From Tubulanus polymorphus (lineage: Eukaryota > Nemertea > Palaeonemertea > Tubulaniformes > Tubulanidae), in NCBI RefSeq assembly GCF_964204645.1, contig NC_134032.1, positions 12,022,275 through 12,086,274 on the forward strand: 64,000 bases of DNA, written 5' to 3'. Below, piece after piece: positions 1 through 10,366 of the stretch; position 1 is the first letter of the stretch, and each line of letters opens with the position of its first letter. The translations under genes were made by a program, and so were the position numbers. The notes under the pieces are model-generated. The model worked only from the letters and a program-made list of their open reading frames with translations, made no database searches and was not told the DNA's origin.

Positions 1-183
1 ATATTGAAAGGATAGCTAGGAATAGTGTGGGTCAATGTTGTAGGGAATAGCTTGGAGGGGTTTGGCGTTACATGATTTGAAAAGCCGAGATATATCTGAA
101 AATGTAGATTCTTGAGATCCCAGAACAACAATCAAATAATAGAAAACTAAAATGAAATTAAAGTACTTTTTTATGAAAGCCAG

Positions 184-322
184 TGCCCAGTTTCACAGGA
201 AAGTTCATCTCAAAGTTTTGGTGTGATTGCCATTGGTTACTTCATCTCTTCAATGACGAGAACAATTATTCAAACTTAACCGTTTTAGGCTTAACACTTT
301 TTCGTGAAACTGGGCCCAGGGC
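184..322. repeat. short TIR element, CCCAGTTTCAC family
   Basis: The left end reads TGCCCAGTTTCAC and the right end GTGAAACTGGGCCCA, so the two ends are inverted copies. The interior is about 110 bp and AT-rich, with no coding potential. A second copy lies at 4034-4157, and single diverged ends occur near 9,995, 15,746 and 27,928. It behaves like a small non-autonomous DNA element (MITE). I see no clear target-site duplication. Confidence 0.6.
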
Positions 323-425
323 ATAGTTTAGAAAGGTTTTTTGCTATTCCCCAGTGAAATTTTATTCTTTTCCTAAGACTTCCAAAAAAAACATTCTCTT
401 TTTATCTCGAAAGGAAATTTCACAG

Positions 426-2452
426 TACAACGGCTACGGGTCGATGGAAGATTCAATGCAGTCGTGTTTATCATTGGTGCCTCAACCACCGAAAAAAGAT
501 TTCATAAAATCCCTCGAAAATGACCACAAAATTCTGCGCTTCGAAGCGATAATGGTGCGTATATGAAACATTCAAAACAAGTTGTTAGAGATGTTCGAGT
601 AATCGAAGCATTTTTTGAAATAAAAAAAAAAATTCTTTAATTTTAGGATTCGATTAAACCGGATCACAAGGGCAGACGGTTTATCATATCGTATCATCTA
701 GCCGACGATATGTTAGGTATTTACGAACCGCCGGTGCGAAACTCAGGAATAATCGGCGGTAAATTCCTCGAGAAAACTCGCGTGGCGAAACGTGGCAGCA
801 CACCGGAAAATCCGTGTTTCTACGGACCAGACGATTTCAAAATAGGAGCGTCGATCGATGTATTCCAACACAGGTATGTCGAGAATTCGAACAAGCCGAA
901 AAAGTCCTTCTTAGTACTTCTTTTTACCCTGGCCTTACCACTGGAAACCCTTAGGGGTTAATATGAAGTTTGGAAGTTTCAATGAAAGTTTTATATTTAC
1001 AGATTCACGATAACTGACGCTGACGAATATGTATTAACGTATATGTTAGAACATTCGAACCAGTTCTCGCCGGATACAATAAGGTAGGCGCTTTATTTCG
1101 AGTCAAAATCGTGATAAATAGGAGATATGGACATCGAGATAGGATAGATAGACGAGAGGGTGGGTGGTGTAGTAAGAAGGAGAGTGGTGGAGAAAAGAGG
1201 AATGGGAAAGTATCACAGAACAGGAAAATAAGTGGAGGGGAGCGGGGGGGAGATAAGTGAGAAAGTGCATGAGAGAGAGCTTCTCGGTGAGACTGGGGAA
1301 TAACAACTGACGTGATAGACTTAAGGGTAAAGTTAATCTGATTTTATACACAGGTCACTGCAAGAAAAACACAACAGACCAACTGAGGGTAAAGAGCCTA
1401 AGAAAGGAGGACCGATGAAAGTCACTCGACAGTAAGTTTTAAAAATACTTCATATCCCCTTCATGTCCCAAATATGGGAATTAGTTGAAACATGGTCCCT
1501 GTAGTATGGTGGTACGTTCACTTTTAACAAAGGTCCATTTTCATTTAGAAAAATTACCCATGAAATATGAAGGAAAAGATTGGGAAAGTTTAGCTTTCGT
1601 GGGAACAATGTTTTTAATAAACAGATCATTTCGCAATGTTGAAATATATGCAATGATGATTTGTTTTTTCAGAGAAGGAGATTTAGGACGGTTAGTCGCC
1701 GAAGTGAAGAGTCAACTGAAGAAAATGGCCATTACGGATAAAAGTCGATTCGACGAGATGTTCTTACGATATAACTCCGACCGAATGGGTTTCATCGATC
1801 GCGAACATTTAAAAGATATGTGTCAACAATTACAACTACCCGGAGATTCAGACGTCCTCGACGTGGTGAGTTAAAATTCAGATACCACCTCCACCTCCCC
1901 ACACTTCGGTACCTGATATCTTTATTAATTGTAGTAGTTTGCACCAAGATTAAAGGGTAATTAATTAGGCATTGAAAATGGTGGTTTGATAGAAAATGAA
2001 CTAGAAATCATTCTATTTATGAGAGTATTTGGATATTTTTGGTAGTAGTTGAGCAATTAAAGAATAGAAACTACTCTGAAATAATAGTCGTAGTCAGATA
2101 TGCCTTGAAAAAACAACATTTTATGAATCCAAAGCTCATACCTAACATAATCTCTTTTATACCCATGTACCGGAATATGAAAGACCTACAATTCAAGATT
2201 AAAACCGAGGAATTCATTAGATTGACATTTTGCTAGAGTGCTTCTACCCATTTCACACCAGAAGTTGTTTCTTGCTGAAAAGATGGCTACATCCATAAAT
2301 CACCTTATGAGATCGTCGAAATTGATGCATTAGTTCATTCATATGCCTACATCCATAAATCCCAAGTTTTATCTTTTTTTCAGATAATTGCCGAAGCGGG
2401 AAGCAATGGACAAATGAATCTCGAACAATTCCGAAAATTCTTCGAAGGATAA
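426..2452 (+). CDS. EFHC1/EFHC2-type ciliary microtubule inner protein, 3' part
   Basis: Only the C-terminal 258 residues lie in the window; the gene starts upstream. Exons: 426-554, 647-873, 1003-1083, 1354-1431, 1673-1865, 2384-2452; all joins keep frame. The first exon starts with the conserved linker around [15 protein letters not shown]. The next two encode a DM10 domain, with [14 protein letters not shown]-type core (here [13 protein letters not shown]) and the closing [11 protein letters not shown] region rich in Lys and Pro follows, then a degenerate EF-hand around [12 protein letters not shown], where loop position 12 is His instead of Glu, so calcium binding is doubtful. Family members sit inside doublet microtubules of motile cilia. 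The sequence looks closer to EFHC1 than EFHC2, but I cannot settle paralogy. The gene ends convergently with the hydrolase gene downstream. Confidence 0.9.
1130..1290. repeat. purine-rich (GA) tract
   Basis: About 160 bp inside an EFHC intron is strongly purine-biased on the + strand (runs of GAGA, GGAG and a G7 run). A similar tract lies at 55,850-56,190, and pyrimidine mirror tracts lie at 54,600-54,790 and 60,770-60,880. No gene is supported here. Confidence 0.55.
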
Positions 2453-2508
2453 AATTCCGACCGCGAAACAATTCCTGCCGAATTCAACTTGTGATAAATT
2501 CATTTTTC

Positions 2509-2514
2509 AATAAA
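2509..2514 (+). other. polyadenylation signal of the EFHC gene
   Basis: AATAAA lies 57 bp after the EFHC stop codon, a normal distance. Confidence 0.75.
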
Positions 2515-3299
2515 TATACGCTTAAACGTCGACGCCACCTATTATCGAATATATAAACTATCCGTCCATCTGGTGTTTTTCACGAGAAATTCGAATTTGT
2601 TAGAAAAAGAGCATGTCACTTTTAAGAACTCTGCCCCCTATGCTACACGCCCTGTGACCTCCTATAGAGTAAGTTGAATATTTCATGTTAAAAATAAGAG
2701 CTGTGATGGTTTAAGTTGATTTTATTTATTATTATTACTTTTATTATTATCCTTATTATGTGTAAATATAGATGTATTTGAAACGTGAATTCTTTATTCA
2801 TTTGCCGATGAAATGGAAAAATCAGTAATAATAAAATTCAGTTATTTACCGAATTTTGAGTTTGTTACATTTTTTTTCTCAATCGGACTTCGGATTCATC
2901 TTTCAATCGAGCATTCTCTCGTGGACTGGCCGGCTAAGATGACCAACTAGTACTCAAACATTTGTTTGTTCTTTATCTTTCATCTGTGAATCACGTATTT
3001 TCTTCTGGTGGACAAGCCTGCCAAGATGACCAACTGGCGACCTTTTCAGGGCCTCTGATGACCTATAGGACATGCTCACTAGGCTTGAAGTTGGAATACT
3101 CAGATAAAGGCTCCTAGAATATCCAGGAACACCAGACCCAATTTCCCGGCCAAAGAAAACTCAAATTTCAGATATGCCTCAGTTGAAACCAGAACTGCAT
3201 AGATTCTTAAAACATGAAATTCTTGATAATTCCTCATCCATCATTCCAAGAACGAAAACTTTGAAAATTGACATATTTCTTAGAAAAAGTTGACTAGCT
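2515..3299. other. intergenic gap between convergent genes
   Basis: AT-rich spacer between the 3' ends of the EFHC gene (+) and the hydrolase gene (-). I see no gene. TTTATT motifs at 2721-2730 and 2793-2798 would be alternative minus-strand AATAAA signals. Confidence 0.6.
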
Positions 3300-3305
3300 T
3301 TTATT
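3300..3305 (-). other. polyadenylation signal of the alpha/beta hydrolase gene
   Basis: Reads AATAAA on the minus strand about 110 bp after the hydrolase stop codon. Confidence 0.6.
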
Positions 3306-3415
3306 CAAAAGATTCAACGATTGTACGAAAACAAACGATGATAAACATCTGGAATTTCTTAAAATACGATATAAAAAATTATCTGTCGTCCCTAAATTTT
3401 CGTGAATGTCGTCTG

Positions 3416-6400
3416 CTACCTGGTCGACGTCGTCTGCCCGGATTTCAAATGTTGTTTACGTCGTTTAACGACTCTCATTATTGATTCGCTGACGGCAGAC
3501 GGCATTTTGTAAATCATGCGGTGGTCAGCGCCGTTTATAACGAAATGTTTCGATTGAGGCAGAAGTTTCGATATGAGAGTTTGTTGAGCTTTGGCCCACG
3601 CCTGAAAATAACATCAATCGTTCGTTACTAAGAATGTAGATTTCGCTAAACACACCGGATCAGGATACCTTCACAAAACGGGTTAACTCTCAAATCAACT
3701 TAATTTGTTAATTCAGTTTATCTTTAAAATTGTTGAAGGCGTTCATCACTTTCGTTGATCTGGACTCGGGGTCATTTTATCATACAAACTGGTTTCTGGT
3801 AGACCAGTTTTGACATAAACCCACAGGGCTGGCTAAATAGAGCAGTAACTTCAATCCCAGGGGTCTGTTCCATAGGCAGGAATAAAGACCAGTCTTAGAC
3901 CATGTTAGTTCTATAGCAAATCTTACGACTAAAACCAGTCTTATGATTTAAGACAACTTATGGACTTAAGTCTCAACTCCGGGTACAAAACCGGCTTAAA
4001 GGAGTTGGTTTTTAGACCAGTTTTAACATTAACCCCAGGGTCCAGTTTCACAAACAAGATTAATATGAAGGCCTAAATCGATTTAAGATAAACTGAATAA
4101 ACGAAGAAATTAAACCGATTTAGGAGTTAAACCTTTTTGTGAAACTGGGCCCAGGGCTGGTTTTATAGAAAACCAACCAAATGTCTACATATATTTTCAC
4201 TGTACCTTGTTAAGCGTACTGGGCAATTGTTCGTCGTAATAATTCCCGGTTATCACCGTAACTGATATTCTACTTTGAAACTGTTTTAACCTCCACGCAG
4301 TCCTAAAATACGAATGAACAAACATTTTTTAAAACTTGACCTTCATCATATTGTAATAACCGGCGGTATTGTGTGTTTGGGATATTTTGAATATACCTGA
4401 TTTGTGAAAATGTTTCGTTAACGAAATAATGTTCATCGACGACGGAACTTAAATGACGCGGGTTACACATTAGATGTTTCTGAAAAATGAAGAAATTTCG
4501 GTTCATGCAAAAAAGACCTGACCTCGTTTTGGCTCAACTGGTTTTATATCCTTCTGCACACAAGCAAAATCTAGTGGATCCTCACTTGCCAAAAGCGGAA
4601 TCTTCTATTGCCGAAGTAGTTGATGCCCCTGCACACTAGCACACACCTAGTGGATCATCACTTGCCACAAGTGGAATCCTTTATTGCTGCAGTAGTTGAT
4701 GCCCTACTGCACACTAGCGACACCTAGTGGATCATCACTTGCCACAAGTGGAATCCTTTATTGCCGCAGTGGTTGATGCCCTACTGCACAATAGAATCCT
4801 ATTTCATACTCTCCATTTTTCAAGTAGGCCTACCTGTCTCATGATGATTTCCTCTGGAATATTTTCACCTATAATCGGTTGACTGATCATCCCGACCATG
4901 AATGCTAAACGTGATATCCCAGCAGCGGCCGCTAACTGCAACCCCTGAAATGAGGGGATCAAATGACCAAACCTGAAAAATGTAGCATCCAACAATAATT
5001 TTGATATCAACCGTCACAGCACCACATTTAGATAAAATGCCAGAAAAGATTTGTCAATGACTTGGCCATCGTGAGGACGAGACCTTGACGTAAACTCACC
5101 AAAATTGTGTCCATATGCCTGAATCTTGCTGAAATAAATCTTCCACTAATGGATCAACTAATATCAGATCCGACACTTCTCTGAAAATGAGATTAAGATT
5201 TTTTTTTTAAACACGTCCAACCCAAATTCTATGATTTCAAAATTTCAATTCATCTAAACATCAGATTAAGATACAAATTATGAATGCAATACTCACCGTT
5301 CGTAGATTTGGGCGTAGAATCGGGAGACTAACGCGCCCAGTTCCGATCCGACTAAAACAAACGGCTCAGTTTGATTTGAACTGTTCGTTAACAACACGTG
5401 TAAATCATCGACCATCCTAGGAAAAAAAAACAACACAATAAACACCTCTCCTACACTAGCACACCTGGTGGATCCTCACTTGCCACAAGTGGAATCCTTA
5501 CGTCCTTTAGTAGATTAGAAGGTTCCCAACTGAATTCCATTCATTCATGGAAAGCGAGTTTAAAAGGTAAATTTCGAAATCTCTTACCGTTCGACGGTAA
5601 ATATAGCCCAGCGTTCACGTCCGCGTTTTTCAATCTCGTCTTCATCATCATTCACTTCCTCGTAATTTTCATCTTCGTCGTCAGAACGAGTTTTCTTTTT
5701 GGAATAATTTTGGAACGGACGATCGCTGAATCCGAGACCAGCTCGATCGTAAATACAAGTCTAAAACAAACCGATCGATGTTCATTTTCAATTCTCGAAA
5801 TGTCTCTAGTAGGAATGATCATCAGAAATTGACAGAATGACGATATTAGGCTACGGATGATATTATCGAAGTTATGCAGATATCAATCTGCAGCCAGGAA
5901 ACAAACTCTCAAGCCATACACAAATGCACCCCTTCAGACATTCATCGTTGTATTGAGAAGTCTCGATGATCAGTTTTTTCAAAGTGCGCTGATGAAATGT
6001 CTAATACTGGTATTCACTTCATATAGCTCATTTTCGATCAAAAATGTTTCGGACATCAAGGATATAGTCTGGATGACCAAAAATTGGGTGACTGGTGAAA
6101 ATGTATCTAATGTCTGATAGTGGGTCTAGGCAGCAGAAACTACCTGTATTAGTCCGGCCATAAGGTCAAGCCTAGTCTAATACCTAGCCGTCATTCTAGA
6201 GTTGTAGGAAACCGTAACAACGACTGGTATTCAGACTAGGTCAAGCCCATTTTTGGACCTAATAAGTCACAATCAATTTGTTACCTTCGTTATTTTAGCC
6301 ACTTGTTCCTGTATCAAAACCCACACGTCCGAAGTCATTCCGGTCGGAGCATCCAGAATAACTGAAATGATCGTGATTCAACCGTTTTCGATAGTTGAAC

Positions 6401-6977
6401 GGTGCCGCAAGGCAAGAGTTTAGGGAAGATTATTTCAAAATTCATATTTACCGGTTGGTAGACCTTGACCTTTACACGACATGTATAATTTCTGTCCGAA
6501 GCCGATGTCATACAGCTCACCTAAAAAAAAACCAAAAAATAGCTTTTCTCAATCTAAAAATTCAATTAACTCAAAATCAGTCCAGGATCCAGATTATAGG
6601 GTAACCTACCATCGTCGGGACGAAGTTGTTTCTCTTCCTTTTGTAACGAGGCGTAATTCAAAAATGGCGGAATAAACAGAATGAGAATTACGTATTTGGC
6701 GTAGGTTAGATATCGTCTACAAGTCGCCACAAAACCGGACACCTTGAATTATAAATGAAAGAAAATAGAAAAGGAAATAGATTCAGTGGGCATGTTTTAG
6801 GCTAAATAAAATTTGATTTGTGAAATAAAATCTAACTTTTTTCAAGTTGTTGCTGCCATTTTTCTGCGGGTCCGAGTCAGATTCTGCATCTTCTGCTTCG
6901 TCATTTTCGTCCGGCTCCCTCTTTCTGGACACCAATACCGGAGGGGGCTTTGCGAGCTTCAAATTACGACGCTTCAT
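3416..6977 (-). CDS. membrane-anchored alpha/beta hydrolase with Glu at the nucleophile position
   Basis: Eleven exons, 432 aa: 6977-6837, 6742-6610, 6520-6452, 6361-6285, 5760-5588, 5416-5297, 5180-5100, 4972-4834, 4479-4397, 4302-4206, 3601-3416. Every junction keeps frame; the first donor (GTTAGA) is weak. The N-terminus is basic then acidic. A single hydrophobic segment around residues 65-80 (VILILFIPPFLNY) should anchor it. The hydrolase core follows: VILDAPTGMTSDVW (oxyanion-hole region), CIYDRAGLGFSDRP (strand 5 and turn), VLVGSELGALVSRFY (nucleophile elbow), LILVDPLVEDLF, TVITGNYYDE (acid Asp, about 362) and NGADHRMI (catalytic His 398). In the elbow the usual G-x-S-x-G reads G-S-E-L-G, so Glu223 takes the Ser position. 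An acidic, lysine-rich insert lies at about 155-190. The substrate is unknown. It shares a promoter region with TDP2. Confidence 0.85.
3850..4033. repeat. diverged short TIR elements (ACCAGTCTTA family)
   Basis: This hydrolase intron stretch repeats ACCAGTCTTA and TTTAAGAC motifs in both orientations. It resembles the better-preserved element at 8177-8296 and fragments near 37,130 and 37,780. It has no coding potential. Confidence 0.45.
4034..4157. repeat. short TIR element, CCCAGTTTCAC family
   Basis: The ends CCAGGGTCCAGTTTCACAAA and TTTTTGTGAAACTGGGCCC are inverted copies. The interior also pairs (TAAATCGATTTAA against TAAACCGATTTAG). Second copy of the element at 184-322, here in a hydrolase intron. 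Confidence 0.7.
4546..4799 (-). repeat. 76-bp satellite, about three tandem units
   Basis: Three head-to-tail copies of a unit that on the minus strand reads: GTGCAGTAGG, a short spacer with ACTACTGC, then TTCCACTTGTGGCAAGTGA and GGATCCAC. The unit is about 76-80 bp. It lies within an intron of the hydrolase gene. The same unit recurs at 5448, 12,023, 35,466, 35,800, 51,265, 52,295, 62,165 and 62,900. Confidence 0.8.
5448..5505 (-). repeat. 76-bp satellite, single partial unit
   Basis: One incomplete copy of the unit (ACACTAGCACACCTGGTGGATCC on + in two pieces, then CACTTGCCACAAGTGGAATC), in the next hydrolase intron upstream of the three-unit cluster. Confidence 0.7.
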
Positions 6978-7164
6978 CGTTTTATTCAGCCGGTGACGTG
7001 CTATATTTAAATTGAAATTGAAATAAATTGATTGAATCTGCTTGCCTTTAAATGAAAATGGAAAATTCCGGATTCGAACCCGATTGCTGATTGGAATCAA
7101 TTCAACGCAAATCCACCGGCTATATTGGACAGAAAATAAAGCGTTCGAGATTCCAAAAACGAAA
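6978..7164. promoter_or_regulatory. probable bidirectional promoter, hydrolase / TDP2
   Basis: The start codons of the hydrolase gene (-, 6977) and TDP2 (+, 7165) are only 187 bp apart, back to back. Both 5' UTRs and core promoters must fit here or overlap. I see no TATA box in a convincing place. This is the layout of a shared housekeeping-type promoter. Confidence 0.6.
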
Positions 7165-10100
7165 ATGCACGAAATGAGCAGCTCTGGAAGCGAAGATGAA
7201 AGTAACCTCCCAGAGAAAGAGGTTTGTGCTAAGCTGTGCCGGGAATTTGCGGACGTAACAGGCACTGACACAGCCCTGGCGCAGTTTTATTTGCAAGAAA
7301 GTTGGAATCTGCAGGTAAATCAAAAGAAAAGGACTGGCCGGGTGGTAGTCAGTAACCTGTCTGTGGTTTAGTTTCACAATCGGATATTTTCACAAACCAC
7401 ATATATAACATGTTTTCACAAACCACATAAACCACATGTTGGTATAAGCCCATCCGATTATAAAAAGCTTACCACCAACGATTAGGTAACTAACTAGTAA
7501 CTAACTAGCCGGGTGGCTGTTACTTTACTTACTTACTGCCATGATACCTAATCTTTATCACGGGCAATCATGAGATACTTATTTTCTTCTTTACCACAAA
7601 GATTTACTTCTCCTCTACCGCATGTTACTAGATATTGTTTATTTGGTGAATGAAATTATCGGGATCTGCAAAGTATGCTTGTTGTTGAGACGAGTCATTT
7701 TCTCGATATCGTTTGAGTTCGGGACGGGTGACCTACTATTGAAAATCAATAATGACTGAGTGGCTGATAATGCGTTAATCGATATTTTGATGAATCTTCG
7801 AAATTGATGAATATTTTTTTTTGTTTGTTTTAAGACAGCTCTAAATGCATTCTACAGTCAAGCCTCTGATTCTCCACCGGCGCCGCCGCTGTCAAAAGAA
7901 TCCGGCGAAGAATCGTCACACAATCGTAAGAAGAGGAAGAAACCGACGACAGATACCGCGGCCCCTTCATCCTCATCTACTAGATCATCCTCATCTAATG
8001 AGAAAGATCAAAAATGGTTTGCATCATTTGTCGTTTCTCCAGCTTTTATTCAATTTCAGAAATGAACCATAGTTGATATACCGGTAACCGTCTTTCCTGT
8101 AGACAGATGTCATAACAGATTCTAGGTCAAGTCTTAGAATTAGACCTAAGACCAAACTTACCCGGGTAACCATCAGGGGCCGGTTGCATAGTCATGACTT
8201 ATACTAAAGACCAGTCTAAGACCAACTTAGTTCTATAGCCGATCTAACAACTTAAGACCAGTCTTAAGATTTAAGACAGTTGTGCAACACTGGGGTAAGG
8301 CATGATGGTGTTGCATTCACTATCAGCACTGAGTGACAAGCGGGTTCAAGTACTACTGGCTGCTTACAGAATGCGGGCATCGCTTTCAAAGGTTGTTGTC
8401 CCGTCTTTAGGTTAAATGATCAATTCTTAAGGGTTAAAGAAAAAACAAACATAAAGACCATTTTTGGGTAAATTTGATTCATAAACAAATTCTTGGGGCA
8501 TCTTGCAAAATCATCTGGTTTTCAGGTCTGTGCTACTGAATCTCGTTCCTTCCATCAACTGTATCGATTTGAAGAATATTTTCAATTTTCAGGGATATAC
8601 CAGATGGCGCTAGCGCAGCGGCTCGCGATCCTGATCCGTACAGGTTTCGGTTAATAACGTGGAATATAGATGGCCTCGACGATGTCAATTTGAAGTCGCG
8701 TATGACCGGCGTCGCAGAAGTCATCGCCAAGTGCGTAAACATTTCGTGAAAATGTTCATAAATTTGAAATTCTATAAGTTTATCTATGTCTGCTTACAAA
8801 ATTGTGAAAAGAAAATCATGAAATGCGTGGAAAAATCTAATAAAAGTGTCCGTCAAAATATTTTGATGCGCCATGTAATGCAGAGTTCAGAATTCATGGG
8901 CAAGCTGTGTCGAAATTTATTTCATTTCAATCTATCCTGATTGTGATCAGTAACCAATATGATTATCTTGATGAGCGAAAAGTTCAAAAACTTTGTGAAA
9001 TTTTTCGTGTAAAAAAATTGGAGAAAGCCGATTTTAGGTATTTTCATTTTCTTCCAGAGAGCAACCAGATGTTGTGTTTTTACAAGAAGTCGTTCCCGAG
9101 ACGTTTAAGTTGTTAAAATCGCGATTTTCCCGACAGTACCACTGTCTCCCCGGTGAATTCCAGGGTTACTTCACGACGATGTTGCTGAACAAGTCGACGG
9201 TGATGCCCGAACAACAGGAAGTCATACCGTTTTATACCAGTAAAATGTGTCGCAACCTGATGGTTGTTGAGGTATGAAAAACTATCTTTTTAAATCTAAG
9301 CAAAAAAGGATCTTTCCTAAAAGTGGCTACCTTCATAAGTCCCGCTATGACGTAATATCATTGAATTGTGATTTGGTCTAAAAACTCTTAACAAAATTCA
9401 TGGCTGCCACTTTGTTGAATCCCCCTATGACATCATCAATGCCGCTGTGAATCCCCCTTTGACATCATCAAATTGTGTAGTGATTTGATCAATGAAGGCT
9501 CAAGTAAATCGTGGCTGGCTACCATTTTTCTCCTATGACATCATCAAATTGCAGGGTGATGGTCCATGATGTTTAACAGAAAAATCATAGCTGCCACTAT
9601 TTGTCCCCCTATGACATCAAATTCAGTGATTTGAATTATGAACTCTCCCGAATAGAAAGGGGGCCTCTGAATGATAGCTATGACGCCATCAAATCACAAT
9701 CGCTCTACTCTCTGTTTTTAGGCTAATATTAAAGGCGTTCCTGTATTGTTGATAACGACGCACCTAGAGAGTACGAAACCACATAAAGCGGAACGTCTGC
9801 GCCAACTGACTGCCGCGTTTAAAAAAGTGACTGAAGCCGATAATTCGCGGACAGTTATTTTCGGCGGAGATTTGAATTTGAGGGATGAAGAGGTTGGTAA
9901 CAGTTTTGACAATTTTCTTGATAAGAGAATTTTTCAAGAAAACCATTACAGTTGTGTGGGTTTTATTTGCTTCTGTACCCATTTTCAATTTGACTCTGTA
10001 CCCAGTTTCACAGTGCGCATTTTTGGAGTCTTTTACTAACTGCCTTCTATATTATCATCGTTGCAGTTGGCGAGTATAGGTGGCGCTCCCGACGGTGTAT

Positions 10101-10366
10101 ACGACGCGTGGGAACTCGGCGGCAAACGACCGGTTGCGAAATACACGTGGGACTTGAGCAAAAACGACAACAAACAAATGCCGGGCAAATCGCAACCGAA
10201 ATTGCGTTTCGATCGTTTGTACGTGCGTCACTCGAAACCGAAAGCGAACGTGAAATTAGTTTATTTCGAATTGTGCGGCATCGAGCGGTTGAAGAGTTGC
10301 CAGCGTTTTCCTAGCGACCACTGGGGGATATTGACCCATTATGACATCGTCGATGGCGATAATTAG
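7165..10366 (+). CDS. TDP2: tyrosyl-DNA phosphodiesterase 2
   Basis: Six exons, 384 aa: 7165-7314, 7835-8016, 8593-8730, 9058-9271, 9722-9892, 10067-10366. Human TDP2 has 362 residues. TDP2 removes trapped topoisomerase 2 from DNA 5' ends by cleaving the 5'-phosphotyrosyl bond. The N-terminus has a UBA-like helical region (KEVCAKLCREFADVTG to LQESWNLQ). A Ser/Lys-rich linker follows, then the Mg-dependent endonuclease/exonuclease/phosphatase fold. All catalytic motifs are present: TWNIDGLD, FLQEVVPE, THLESTKPH, FGGDLNLRDEE and the closing FPSDHWGIL. The start at 7165 is chosen because it is the first ATG of a dense coding stretch; a second ATG at 7174 is equally possible. The donor at 8017 (GTTTGC) is weak, but the join restores W-D-I-P-D-G. 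Confidence 0.95.
7349..7500. repeat. dispersed CAGTAACCTGTCTG repeat, copy 1
   Basis: The block starting CAGTAACCTGTCTGTGGTTT and ending in GATTAGGTAACTAACT is found again at 12,829-12,925 and, diverged, at 13,968-14,105. It lies in the first TDP2 intron. It contains short internal direct repeats (CACAAACCACAT) and no open frame. Confidence 0.65.
8177..8296. repeat. short TIR element, GGGGCCGGTTGCATA family
   Basis: The left end GGGGCCGGTTGCATAG is inverted relative to TTGTGCAACACTGGGG at the right end. The interior carries inverted ACCAGTCTTA motifs. It lies in the second TDP2 intron. Related degraded copies lie at 3850-4033. Confidence 0.6.
8286..8440 (+). repeat. tRNA-derived SINE, copy 1 (partial)
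   Basis: Contains AAGGCATGATG, a B-box-like GGTTCAAGTACT, then CTGGCTGCTTACAG and TGCGGGCA. The same order occurs, reverse-complemented, at 35,583-35,795, and with the middle deleted at 13,809-13,945. The start and the 3' tail are degraded here. Confidence 0.65.
9300..9715. repeat. degenerate tandem repeat, CCCCCTATGACATCAT type
   Basis: About six loose copies of a 55-75 bp motif fill most of this TDP2 intron: a GGCTGCCAC-like part, then CCCCCTATGACATCATCAAA, then GTGATTTG. The same motif family fills a WDR35 intron at 34,700-35,090, with isolated copies near 2,280, 14,820 and 15,560. Confidence 0.65.

Noticed and set aside
7066-7085. B-box-like GGTTCGAATCC on the minus strand near the hydrolase/TDP2 promoter
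   Set aside because: No matching A box, no cloverleaf stems at the right spacing. Not a tRNA gene.
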